A stretch of 64,000 nucleotides of DNA from Hydractinia symbiolongicarpus (Eukaryota; Cnidaria; Hydrozoa; Anthoathecata; Hydractiniidae). Numbering within the stretch: position 1 is the first letter of the stretch; every line of letters begins with the position of its first letter. The stretch spans positions 31,750,501 to 31,814,500 of the forward strand of contig NC_079879.1 in NCBI RefSeq assembly GCF_029227915.1. Direction: 5' to 3'. Below the pieces are notes generated by a model. It saw only the letters and a list, made by a program, of their open reading frames with translations, searched no databases and had not been told where the DNA came from. Position numbers and translations under genes: made by a program. This document shows positions 12,241 to 22,010 of the stretch, piece by piece.

Positions 12241-12415
12241 CAGTGGAACTCATGTAATTCGACTCTTAAGGGGGTGACACGATTTGGTCGAATTACATGA
12301 GTTGTCGAATTAAAGGAGTTTTGTTGTAAGGGTTTCATTCTGAAGGAACGAAAGAATTTAGTCGATTTACATGATTTGACGGTTTATGGGAGGTCGATTT
12401 ACATAAGTTCAACTG
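12241..12415. mobile_element. pogo/Tigger-like MITE, 175 bp
   Basis: Begins CAGTGGAACTCATGTAATTC and ends, on the opposite strand, with CAGTTGAACTTATGTAAATC; the outer 23 bp match at 20 positions. It is flanked by TA on both sides (12239-12240 and 12416-12417). CAGT ends with a TA target duplication, plus internal repeats of the terminal motif, are typical of pogo/Tigger members of the Tc1/mariner superfamily. The motif GTCGA[A/T]TTACAT-like recurs at 12287, 12304, 12361 and 12393, and inverted at 12247-12263, where it makes a perfect 17-bp hairpin with 12287-12303. There is no room for a transposase, so it is non-autonomous. Family assignment comes from end structure only. Confidence 0.8.
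12247..12303. repeat. 17-bp perfect hairpin in the MITE left end
   Basis: Arms 12247-12263 (AACTCATGTAATTCGAC) and 12287-12303 (GTCGAATTACATGAGTT) are exact reverse complements separated by 23 nt containing AAGGGGGTGACAC. A second direct copy, GTCGAATTAAAGGAGTT, follows at once at 12304-12320. This terminal-plus-subterminal repeat arrangement is what multi-site transposase-binding ends of pogo/Tigger elements look like. Confidence 0.85.
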
Positions 12416-12567
12416 TAATTTCACTATATAAATGATCACCAATAGATTTCTAAATAAATATTTGGTATATAATAACTGTATGGATTTGCTGAAAAGAGTT
12501 GAGTGTTATCTTATTTTTTGTTGCCTTCTTGTATTTTGTCTACACCTTTTGGAAATCAACCTTAACA

Positions 12568-12633
12568 GCCTTGACCAGGATTCGAACCTGGATTTCCTAC
12601 AATGTAAGCGTCTTACGTTAGACGATCAAGGCT
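12568..12633 (-). tRNA. tRNA-like sequence 2, inverted relative to copy 1
   Basis: Read on the minus strand: acceptor GCCTTGA with TCAAGGC (7 bp), D-stem GTCT with AGAC, T-arm CCAGG and CCTGG, and a perfect B-box GGTTCGAATCC. Like copy 1 it is 66 nt, with the same shortened anticodon region (CTTA and TAGG around CATTG) and the same D-loop lacking GG. The second acceptor pair is C-G here and T-A in copy 1, a paired change that keeps the stem. The TTTGGTAAAAAG upstream also resembles copy 1, so the flank was duplicated with it. No anticodon can be assigned, and an intact elongator tRNA is unlikely. Confidence 0.5.
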
Positions 12634-13956
12634 TTTTACCAAATCATTGTTAAAATATAACAGGAAACTTAAAAAGAATAATTACATTTTGCCGAACTCG
12701 TCGTTTTATACTAAAAATCTTAAGCAGGTCTTACACATAAGAATATTCATAAAGAACATTGCTTTTTTTAATTGTTTATCAACGTCTTAGGCAAAGGCCA
12801 TCACAAAAAATATGATAATATAACATAGTATATAGTTTTATTTTTTCCTTTTCTTCAGCGTGATTAAATTACTTTTTTTTCTGTGCTGTCATTGGTATGT
12901 GCTTGCCTAAAATGTTTTATAAATATATTTTTCTTTTTCTTTTTCTGCCGAGCAACCCAAAAAAATTGTCGTAACGATAGAACAACTAATTAAATTGCCT
13001 TTACCTTATAATAATAATAATATTTTTATACAAAAGAATAACATTATTACATTATTTGAATATTATTTGTGGTAATACACTAAATAATAGCTGAATATGC
13101 AGATCGTCCAAACACTTTCAAACAACCATTCAACTGAAACAAAAGACAAAATAATTCAAACTGGTTTCAATCCATTTAAATCTTGATAGGAATATTTTAA
13201 CAATAGCTGTATTCGCGCATCATTGTTATTCGTCCACAAGTCTTTAATGACGTGCATGAAAGAATAATACTTTCTAATAAAAATAAAATATGACTGTATT
13301 CTTATTGACCATTCTTATTTGTGGTTCCAACTTACTAACATACATAGTTTGTTGCACCTAATAAAGTCTCAAATAACAATTTCACTTGACAAGAATGGCC
13401 CAGGTAGAATATGACAAATGCCGAAAAGAATTTTTCAGAAAAAATGGTCTTCTTTAGTGATAACAACAAATATAATTTTTTTAACTTAAGTATGTGGTTA
13501 TAAAAACATAAAAAATTGTAAAATCTCAAAAGGTTTATTTAAAAACAGGTGGACAAATTTATGTGCTTATGCACATATATAGCTACACATTAAAGCTAAA
13601 ATTAAAGCAAATTGTTGAAGATTTTATTTAAGTTTTCTTTTCTTAACTGTGCGAATCCAATCTTGACCAAAATATCATACGTCACATCAATGAAAATGTT
13701 TTTAATAAATAATAAAATAAAAGCTGTGCAAAAAGTTCTAATATACAATATAGACCACTTCCGAAAAGTCGACGTGCAATTAAGAACTTTTGTTTTGACT
13801 ACGTTCTAGCTAGCAGCTAGCTATGAAAAAAATATTTAAACTAGCTATAGCGATAAATATATTTTAAAAATCAAGTTACGCCTCCAATGAGAAAAAAGTT
13901 TAAGTTGTTTGCTATTTTCTGTATTGAAGAAAGAAAGTAAACAGAAGGAATTTAAT
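12634..13956. other. Island interior, no gene found
   Basis: AT-rich spacer. Contains a short TAA-type microsatellite around 13006-13024, T-rich runs near 12840-12950, and a TAGC-rich stretch CTAGCTAGCAGCTAGCTAT starting at 13806. The open frames at 13335-13529 (minus) and 13612-13809 (plus) have no recognisable domain and are treated as chance. Confidence 0.7.
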
Positions 13957-14121
13957 AAGGCTTTGACCATGGGCATTATGAATATTTCACATTTTCTGAA
14001 GAAATAATATTCTCACAGCATGAAAATTTAGTACATATGTTATTTCCACTAGTATAGTAACTTTTCTTTTCAAAATATTTCAAAATAAAATTATTTCACT
14101 TTTATTCATGGTCAAAGCCTT
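13957..14121. mobile_element. Candidate 165-bp inverted-repeat (MITE-like) element
   Basis: AAGGCTTTGACCATG at 13957-13971 and its exact reverse complement CATGGTCAAAGCCTT at 14107-14121 bracket 135 bp of very AT-rich sequence. The 15-bp perfect inverted ends and small size suggest a MITE. No clean target duplication is seen: AATTTA occurs near both ends but not immediately adjacent to the arms. It could instead be a transcribed hairpin or a chance-preserved inverted repeat. Confidence 0.5.
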
Positions 14122-14834
14122 CACAATTTATAACAGTTTTTTCCATTTTTCAATTCTTAATAAGAGCCTTGTAACAAAAGAAAGATTTATTTAAACAATA
14201 ATTAGCCGAAACTGTACACTTGTGTATTCACTATATTCGATTCGTACCTCAATGAAATTTGTCTGGCTTGAGCTAGCCATACGTAAAGTTTTACACCTAG
14301 CTAGCTACATTCAATTCCAAATTGAAATTGTTACTCCACCTACATAAGTAGCTAGCCAAAAGACTTTTAAAGGTTAAATCACTGTCACTTTTGCCATTTT
14401 TTACATAAAAGGCGTTGAGGTTTTACCCTTCTTTAGAACTTTAGCTATAGCTAGCTATTAGGCTCCCCAACTTATATAAAGATTAGCTCTCTAGCTAACC
14501 AGCTATACAAATTTACGTGGGTGTGGCTCAAGTTCTAAACAATACTCAAATATAAATACAAATGATACATATACTTGGCTGAAAACTAACCTTGTTGACT
14601 TTAATTTCTTAACCTAACTCGTTCTTCTTTATCATCCGCTCAAAACCCTAACATAGTTCAAAACAAATTCATGACCAATACCGGGTGATCACACTTCCTT
14701 AAATTAAATTATTTAAAACGCTCTAGAAAAAACCGCGTCTGTTAAACCGTATATAATGGCTTATTACGTCATTAATTTGCTTATTTATTTTTAACAAAAA
14801 TTGCCGAATAATCACGGAAAAGCCGTGAAAGCTT
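14122..14834. other. Island interior near right end, no gene found
   Basis: AT-rich spacer with several TAGC-type runs (for example 14297-14307, about 14349-14357 and about 14443-14457) and the subterminal hairpin at 14812-14828. No open frame or RNA signal of note. Confidence 0.65.
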
Positions 14835-14850
14835 CCTTATTTACGTCGAG
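14835..14850 (-). repeat. Island right terminal inverted repeat
   Basis: On the plus strand this reads CCTTATTTACGTCGAG, directly abutting the satellite on its right. Just inside is a perfect 6-bp hairpin, TCACGG at 14812-14817 and CCGTGA at 14823-14828 with a 5-nt loop, a common subterminal feature of transposons but not diagnostic. Confidence 0.6.
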
Positions 14851-17486
14851 TCATTTTTGATGAGACGCTGAATAAAAGAAGTTTAATCGCCGGCAAACGC
14901 AAACCCGCGATTTCCCGTAAATCCCGGACTCGGCCCGTATAGTCAAAAGTATACAAAGAAAGTACCCACGGAGTAAACTCATTTCCCGAACGATTTTTTA
15001 AATTATTTTATCACCACTAAAACGCATGAGACTTGTAGTTTTCAAAAATGTTTTCATTTTTGATGAGACGCTTAATGAAAGAGGTTTAATCGCCGGCAAA
15101 CGAAAACCAGCGATTTCCCCTAAATCCCGGGCTTGGCCCGTATAGTCAAAAGTATACGAAGAAAGTACCCAGGAAGTAAACTCATTTCCCGAACGATTTT
15201 TTATATTATTTTTTCACCACTAAAACGCATGAGACTTGTAGTTTTTAAAAGTGTTTTCATTGTTGATGAGACGCTGAATGAAAGAGGTTTAATCGCCGGC
15301 AAACGAAAACCAGCGATTTCCCCTAAATCCCAGGCTTGGCCCGTATAGTCAAAAGTATACAAAGAAAGTACCCAGGGAGTAAACTCATTTCCCGAACGAT
15401 TTTTTAAATTTTTTTTCACCACTAAAACGCATGAGACATGTAGTTTTCAAAAATGTTTTCATTTTTAATGAGACGCTTAATGAAAGAGGTTTAATTGCCG
15501 GCAAACGAAAACCCGCGATTTCCCGTAAATCCCGGGCTTGGCCCGTATAGTCGAATGTATACAAAGAAAGTACCCTGTGAGTAAACTCATTTCCCGAACG
15601 ATTTTTTAAATTATTTTTTCACCACTAAAACGCATGAGACTTGTAGTTTTCAAAAATGTTTTTATTTTTGATGAGACGCTGAATAAAAGAAGTTTAATCG
15701 CCGGCTAACGAAAACCCGCAATTTCCCGTAAATCCCGGACTCGGCCCGTATAGTCGAATGTATACAAAGAAAGTACCCAGGGAGTAAACTCATTTCCCGA
15801 ACGATTTTTTAAATTTTTCTTCACCACTAAAACGCACGAGACTTGTAGTTTTCAAAAATGTTTTCAATTTTGATGATACGTTTAATGAAAGAGGTTTAAT
15901 CACCGGCAAACGAAAACCAGCGATTTCCCGTAAATCCCGGGCTTGGCCCGTGTAGTCTAATGTATACAAAGAAAGTACCCAGGGAGTAAACTCATTTCCC
16001 GAACGATTTTTTAAATTATTTTTTCACCACTAAAGCCCATGAGACTTGTAGTTTTTAAAATTGTTTTCATTTTGATGAGACGCTTAATGAAAGAGGTTTA
16101 ATCGCCGGCAAACAAAAACCCGCGATTTCCCGCAAATCCCGGGCTTGGCCCGTGTAGTCGAATGTATACAAAGAAAGTACCCTGTGAGTAAACTCATTTC
16201 CAGAACGATTTTTTAAATTATTTTTTCACCACTAAAACGCATAAGACTTGCAGTTTTCAAAAATGTTTTCATTTTTGATGAGACGCTGAATAAAAGAAGT
16301 TTAATCGCCGGCAAACGAAAACCCGCGATTTCCCGTAAATCCCGGGCTTAGCCCGTATAGTCAAAAGTATGCAAAGAAAGTACCCAGGGAGTAAACTCAT
16401 TTCCCGAACGATTTTTTAAATTATTTTTTCACCATTAAAACGCATGAGACTTGTAGTTTTTAAACTTGTTTTCATTTTTGATGAGACGCTGAATAAAAGA
16501 AGTTTAATCGCCGGCAAACGAAAACCAGCGATTTCCCGTAAATCCCGGGCTTGGCCCGTGTAGTCTAATGTATACAAAGAAAGTACCCAGGGAGTAAACT
16601 CATTTCCCGAACGATTTTTTAAATTATTTTTTCACCACTAAAGCCCATGAGACTTGTAGTTTTTAAAATTGTTTTCATTTTGATGAGACGCTTAATGAAA
16701 GAGGTTTAATCGCCGGCAAACGAAAACCGGCGATTTCCCGCAAATCCCGGGCTTGGCCCGTATAGTCGAATGTATACAAAAAAGTACCCTGTGAGTAAAC
16801 TCATTTCCAGAACAATTTTTTAAATTATTTTTTCACCACTAAAACGCATAAGACTTGTAGTTTTCAAAAATGTTTTCATTTTTGATGAGACGCTGAATAA
16901 AAGAAGTTTAATCGCCGGCAAACGAAAACCCGCGATTTCCCGTAAATCCCGGGCTTAGCCCGTATAGTCAAAAGTATGCAAAGAAAGTACCCAGGGAGTA
17001 AACTCATTTCCCGAACGATTTTTTAAATTATTTTTTCACCATTAAAACGCATGAGACTTGTAGTTTTTAAACTTGTTTTCATTTTTGATGAGACGCTGAA
17101 TAAAAGAAGTTTAATCGCCGGCAAACGAAAACCCGCGATTTCCCGTAAATCCCGGGCTTGGCCCGTATAGTTGAATGTATATAAAGAAAGTACCCAAGGA
17201 GTAAACTGATTTCCCGAACGATTTTTCAAATTATTTCTGCCCCACTAGAACGAATGAGACTTGAAGTTTTTAAAAATGTTTTCATTTTTAATGAGACTCT
17301 TAATGAAAGAGGTTTAATCGCCGGCAAACGAAAACCCGCGTTTTCCCGTAAATCCCGGGCTTGTCCCGTATAGTCGAATGTATACAAAGAAAGTACCCTG
17401 TGAGTAAACTCATTTCCAGAACGATTTTTTAAATTATCTTTTCACCACTAAATTGCATGAGACTTGTAGTTTTCAAAAATGTTTTC
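14851..17486. repeat. Satellite right of the island, three-monomer local period
   Basis: 14851-15135 continues the sequence that is uninterrupted at 17485-17770. From 15.9 kb, CCAGCGATTTCCCGTAAATC monomers with GTGTAGTCTAATG recur at about 15911 and 16519, a 608-bp (three-monomer) spacing. 15875-17486 is the paralog of 8230-9742. Confidence 0.8.
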
Positions 17487-17631
17487 ATTTTTGATGAGAC
17501 GCTGAATAAAAGAAGTTTAATCGCCGGCAAACGAAAACCCGCGATTTCCCGTAAATCTCGGACTCGGCCCGTATAGTCAAAAGTATACAAAGAAAGTACC
17601 CAGGGAGTAAACTCATTTCCGGAACGATTTT

Positions 17632-20059
17632 TTAAATTATTTTTTCACCACTAAAACGCATGAGACTTGTAGTTTTCAAGAATGTTTTCATTTTTGATGA
17701 GACGCTTAATGAAAGAGGTTTAATCGCCGGCAAACGAAAACCAGCGATTTCCCCTAAATCCCGGGCTTGGCCCGTGTAGTCGAATGTATACAAAGAAAGT
17801 ACCCAGGGAGTAAACTCATTTCCCGAACGATTTTTTAAATTTTTCTTCACCACTAAAACGCATGAGACTTGTAGTTTTCAAAAATGTTTTCAATTTTGAT
17901 GATACGTTTAATGAAAGAGGTTTAATCGCCGGCAAACGAAAACCCGCGATTTCCCGTAAATCCCGGGCTTGGCCCGTATAGTCAAAAGTATACAAAGAAA
18001 GTACCCAGGAAGTAAACTCATTTCCCGAACGATTTTTTAAATTATTTTTTCACCACTAAAACGCATCAGACTTGTAGTTTTCAAAAATGTTTTCATTTTT
18101 GATGAGACGCTTAATGAAAGAGGTTTAATCGCTGACAAACGAAAACCAGCGATTTCCCCTAAATCCCGGGCTTGGCCCGTGTAGTTGAATGTATACAAAG
18201 AAAGTATCCAAGGAGTAAACTCATTTCCTGAACGATTTTTTAAATTTTTTTTCACCACTAAAACGCATGAGACTTGTAGTTTTCAAAAATGTTTTCATTT
18301 TTGATGATACGTTTAATGAAAGAGGTTTAATCGCCGGCAAACGAAAACCCGCGATTTCCCGTAAATCCCGGGCTTGGCCCGTATAGTCAAAAGTATACAA
18401 AGAAAGTACCCAGGGAGTAAACTCATTTCCCGAACGATTTTTTAAATTATTATTTCACCATTAAAGCCCATGAGACTTGTAGTTTTTAAAAATGTTTTCA
18501 TTTTTGATGAGACGCTGATTAAAAGAAGCTTAATCGCCGGCAAACGAAAACCCGCCATTTCCCGTAAATCCCGGGCTTGGCCCGTATAGTCAAAAGTATA
18601 CAAAGAAAGTACCCAGGGAGTAAACTCATTTCCCTAACGATTTTGTTATTATTTTTTCACCACTAAAACGCATGAGACTTGTAGTTTTTAAAAATGTTTT
18701 CATTTTTGATGGGACGCTGAATAAAAGAAGTTTAATCGCCGGCAAACGAAAACCGCGATTTCCCGTAAATCCCGGACTCGGCCCGTATAGTCAAAAGTAT
18801 ACAAAGAAAGTACCCAGGGAGTAAACTCATTTCCCGAACGATTTTTTAAATTATTTTTTCACCACTAAAACGCATGAGACTTGTAGTTTTAAAAAATGTT
18901 TTCATTTTTGATGAGACGCTTAATGAAAGAGGTTTAATCGCCGGCAAACGAAAACCAGCGATTTCCCCTAAATCCCGGGCTTGGCCCGTGTAGTCGAATG
19001 TATACAAAGAAAGTACCCAGGGAGTAAACTCATTTCCCGAACGATTTTTTAAATTTTTCTTCACCACTAAAACGCATGAGACTTGTAGTTTTCAAAAATG
19101 TTTTCAATTTTGATGATACGTTTAATGAAAGAGGTTTAATCGCCGGCAAACGAAAACCCGCGATTTCCCGTAAATCCCGGGCTTGGCCCGTATAGTCAAA
19201 AGTATACAAAGAAAGTACCCAGGAAGTAAACTCATTTCCCGAACGATTTTTTAAATTATTTTTTCACCACTAAAACGCATCAGACTTGTAGTTTTCAAAA
19301 ATGTTTTCATTTTTGATGAGACGCTTAATGAAAGAGGTTTAATCGCTGACAAACGAAAACCAGCGATTTCCCCTAAATCCCGGGCTTGGCCCGTGTAGTT
19401 GAATGTATACAAAGAAAGTATCCAAGGAGTAAACTCATTTCCTGAACGGTTTTTTAAATTTTTTTTCACCACTAAAACGCATGAGACTTGTAGTTTTCAA
19501 AAATGTTTTCATTTTTGATGATACGTTTAATGAAAGAGGTTTAATCGCCGGCAAACGAAAACCCGCGATTTCCCGTAAATCCCGGGCTTGGCCCGTATAG
19601 TCAAAAGTATACAAAGAAAGTACCCAGGGAGTAAACTCATTTCCCGAACGATTTTTTAAATTATTATTTCACCATTAAAGCCCATGAGACTTGTAGTTTT
19701 TAAAAATGTTTTCATTTTTGATGAGACGCTGATTAAAAGAAGCTTAATCGCCGGCAAACGAAAACCCGCCATTTCCCGTAAATCCCGGGCTTGGCTCGTA
19801 TAGTCAAAAGTATACAAAGAAAGTACCCAGGGAGTAAACTCATTTCCCTAACGATTTTGTTATTATTTTTTCACCACTAAAACGCATGAGACTTGTAGTT
19901 TTTAAAAATGTTTTCATTTTTGATGGGACGCTGAATAAAAGAAGTTTAATCGCCGGCAAACGAAAACCGCGATTTCCCGTAAATCCCGGACTCGGCCCGT
20001 ATAGTCAAAAGTATACAAAGAAAGTACCCAGGGAGTAAACTCATTTCCCGAACGATTTT
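17632..20059. repeat. Six-monomer higher-order repeat (~1,214 bp), two copies
   Basis: 17632-18845 and 18846-20059 contain the same order of six subtypes. Diagnostic features recur 1,214 bp apart: CGCATCAGACTTG with CGCTGACAAACG (18037-18258 versus 19251-19472), GAAGCTTAATCG, and AAAACCGCGATTTCCC with one C missing. Copies differ by few bases (for example GTTTTAAAAAATG is restricted to the second copy onward). Confidence 0.88.
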
Positions 20060-21820
20060 TTAAATTATTTTTTCACCACTAAAACGCATGAGACTTGTAG
20101 TTTTAAAAAATGTTTTCATTTTTGATGAGACGCTTAATGAAAGAGGTTTAATCGCCGGCAAACGAAAACCAGCGATTTCCCCTAAATCCCGGGCTTGGCC
20201 CGTGTAGTCGAATGTATACAAAAAAGTACCCAGGGAGTAAACTCATTTCCCGAACGATTTTTTAAATTTTTTTTCACCACTAAAACGCATGAGACTTGTA
20301 GTTTTCAAAAATGTTTTCATTTTTGATGATACGTTTAATGAAAGAGGTTTAATCGCCGGCAAACGAAAACCCGCGATTTCCCGTAAATCCCGGGCTTGGC
20401 CCGTATAGTCAAAAGTATACAAAGAAAGTACCCAGGGAGTAAACTCATTTTCCGAACGATTTTTAAAATTATTTTTTCACCACTAAAACGCATGAGACTT
20501 GTAGTTTTCAAACTTGTTTTCATTTTTGATGAGACGCTGAATAAAAGAAGTTTAATCGCCTGCAAACGAAAAAACGCGATTTCCCTTAAATCCCGGGCTT
20601 GGCACGTATAGTTGAATGTATATAAAGAAAGTACCCATGAAGTAAACTGATTTCCCGAACGATTTGGCCCGTATAGTCAAAAGTATACAAAGAAAGTACC
20701 CAGGGAGTAAACTCATTTCCCGAACGATTTTTTAAATTATTATTTCACCATTAAAGCCCATGAGACTTGTAGTTTTTAAAAATGTTTTCATTTTTGATGA
20801 GACGCTGATTAAAAGAAGCTTAATCGCCGGCAAACGAAAACCCGCCATTTCCCGTAAATCCCGGGCTTGGCCCGTATAGTCAAAAGTATACAAAGAAAGT
20901 ACCCAGGGAGTAAACTCATTTCCCTAACGATTTTGTTATTATTTTTTCACCACTAAAACGCATGAGACTTGTAGTTTTTAAAAATGTTTTCATTTTTGAT
21001 GGGACGCTGAATAAAAGAAGTTTAATCGCCGGCAAACGAAAACCCGCGATTTCCCGTAAATCCCGGACTCGGCCCGTATAGTCAAAAGTATACAAAGAAA
21101 GTACCCAGGGAGTAAACTCATTTCCCGAACGATTTTTTAAATTATTTTTTCACCACTAAAACGCATGAGACTTGTAGTTTTAAAAAATGTTTTCATTTTT
21201 GATGAGACGCTTAATGAAAGAGGTTTAATCGCCGGCAAACGAAAACCAGCGATTTCCCCTAAATCCCGGGCTTGGCCCGTGTAGTCGAATGTATACAAAA
21301 AAGTACCCAGGGAGTAAACTCATTTCCCGAACGATTTTTTAAATTTTTTTTCACCACTAAAACGCATGAGACTTGTAGTTTTCAAAAATGTTTTCATTTT
21401 TGATGATACGTTTAATGAAAGAGGTTTAATCGCCGGCAAACGAAAACCCGCGATTTCCCGTAAATCCCGGGCTTGGCCCGTATAGTCAAAAGTATACAAA
21501 GAAAGTACCCAGGGAGTAAACTCATTTTCCGAACGATTTTTAAAATTATTTTTTCACCACTAAAACGCATGAGACTTGTAGTTTTCAAACTTGTTTTCAT
21601 TTTTGATGAGACGCTGAATAAAAGAAGTTTAATCGCCTGCAAACAAAAAACGCGATTTCCCGTAAATCCCGGGCTTGGCACGTATAGTTGAATGTATATA
21701 AAGAAAGTACCCATGAAGTAAACTGATTTCCCGAACGATTTGGCCCGTATAGTCAAAAGTATACAAAGAAAGTACCCAGGGAGTAAACTCATTTCCCGAA
21801 CGATTTTTTAAATTATTATT
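20060..21820. repeat. ~1,077-bp HOR containing the 65-bp duplication
   Basis: The GTTTTAAAAAATG monomer recurs 1,077 bp apart (20105 and 21182), equal to five monomers plus 65 bp. Each unit holds a TTTCCGAACGATTTTTAAAATT monomer, the CGCCTGCAAACG variant and the 65-bp duplication (20666 and 21742). A related stretch reappears at 26199-26560. Confidence 0.85.
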
Positions 21821-22010
21821 TCACCACTAAAGCCCATGAGACTTGTAGTTTGCAAAAATGTTTTCATTTTTGATGAGACGCTGAATAAAAAAAGTTTAAT
21901 AGCCGGCAAACGAAAACCTGCGATTTCCCGTAAATCCCGGGCTTGGCCCGTATAGTCAAAAGTATGCAAAGAAAGTACCCAGGGAGTAAACTCATTTCCC
22001 GAACGATTTT

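Larger units (their letters stand above)
9743..14850. mobile_element. 5.1-kb non-coding island with terminal inverted repeats
   Basis: An AT-rich single-copy-looking segment interrupts the satellite. It starts CTCGACGCAGTTAAGG; the reverse complement of its end is CTCGACGTAAATAAGG, so the outer 16 bp match at 13 positions, the first seven perfectly. The flanks carry TC on both sides, and the satellite resumes exactly in phase. No transposase, reverse transcriptase or other domain could be recognised; open frames inside are 62-77 codons and AT-driven. This fits a non-autonomous or degraded DNA transposon, or an insertion that later accumulated smaller elements (a pogo-like MITE and another inverted-repeat element). 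TIRs this short and a TC duplication do not identify a superfamily. A repair-mediated insertion or assembly join is the alternative. Confidence 0.65.

Noticed and set aside
11756-12633. Assigning an amino acid to the tRNA-like sequences
   Set aside because: The anticodon arm is 4-5 nt too short in both copies, so no anticodon triplet can be placed with confidence.
9911-13809. Short open frames in the island (9911, 10384, 11233, 12089, 12432, 13335, 13612)
   Set aside because: All are under 78 codons, AT-driven in composition, without recognisable motifs. Two overlap the MITE or a tRNA-like sequence.
9743-14850. Helitron interpretation of the island
   Set aside because: A hairpin lies near the right end, but there is no CTRR terminus and the insertion is not between A and T; the inverted CTCGACG ends argue against it.
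21412-21792. Longest open frame (126 codons, minus strand)
   Set aside because: It is produced by the 65-bp partial duplication, which shifts the frame and joins two satellite frames; it has no start context or domain.
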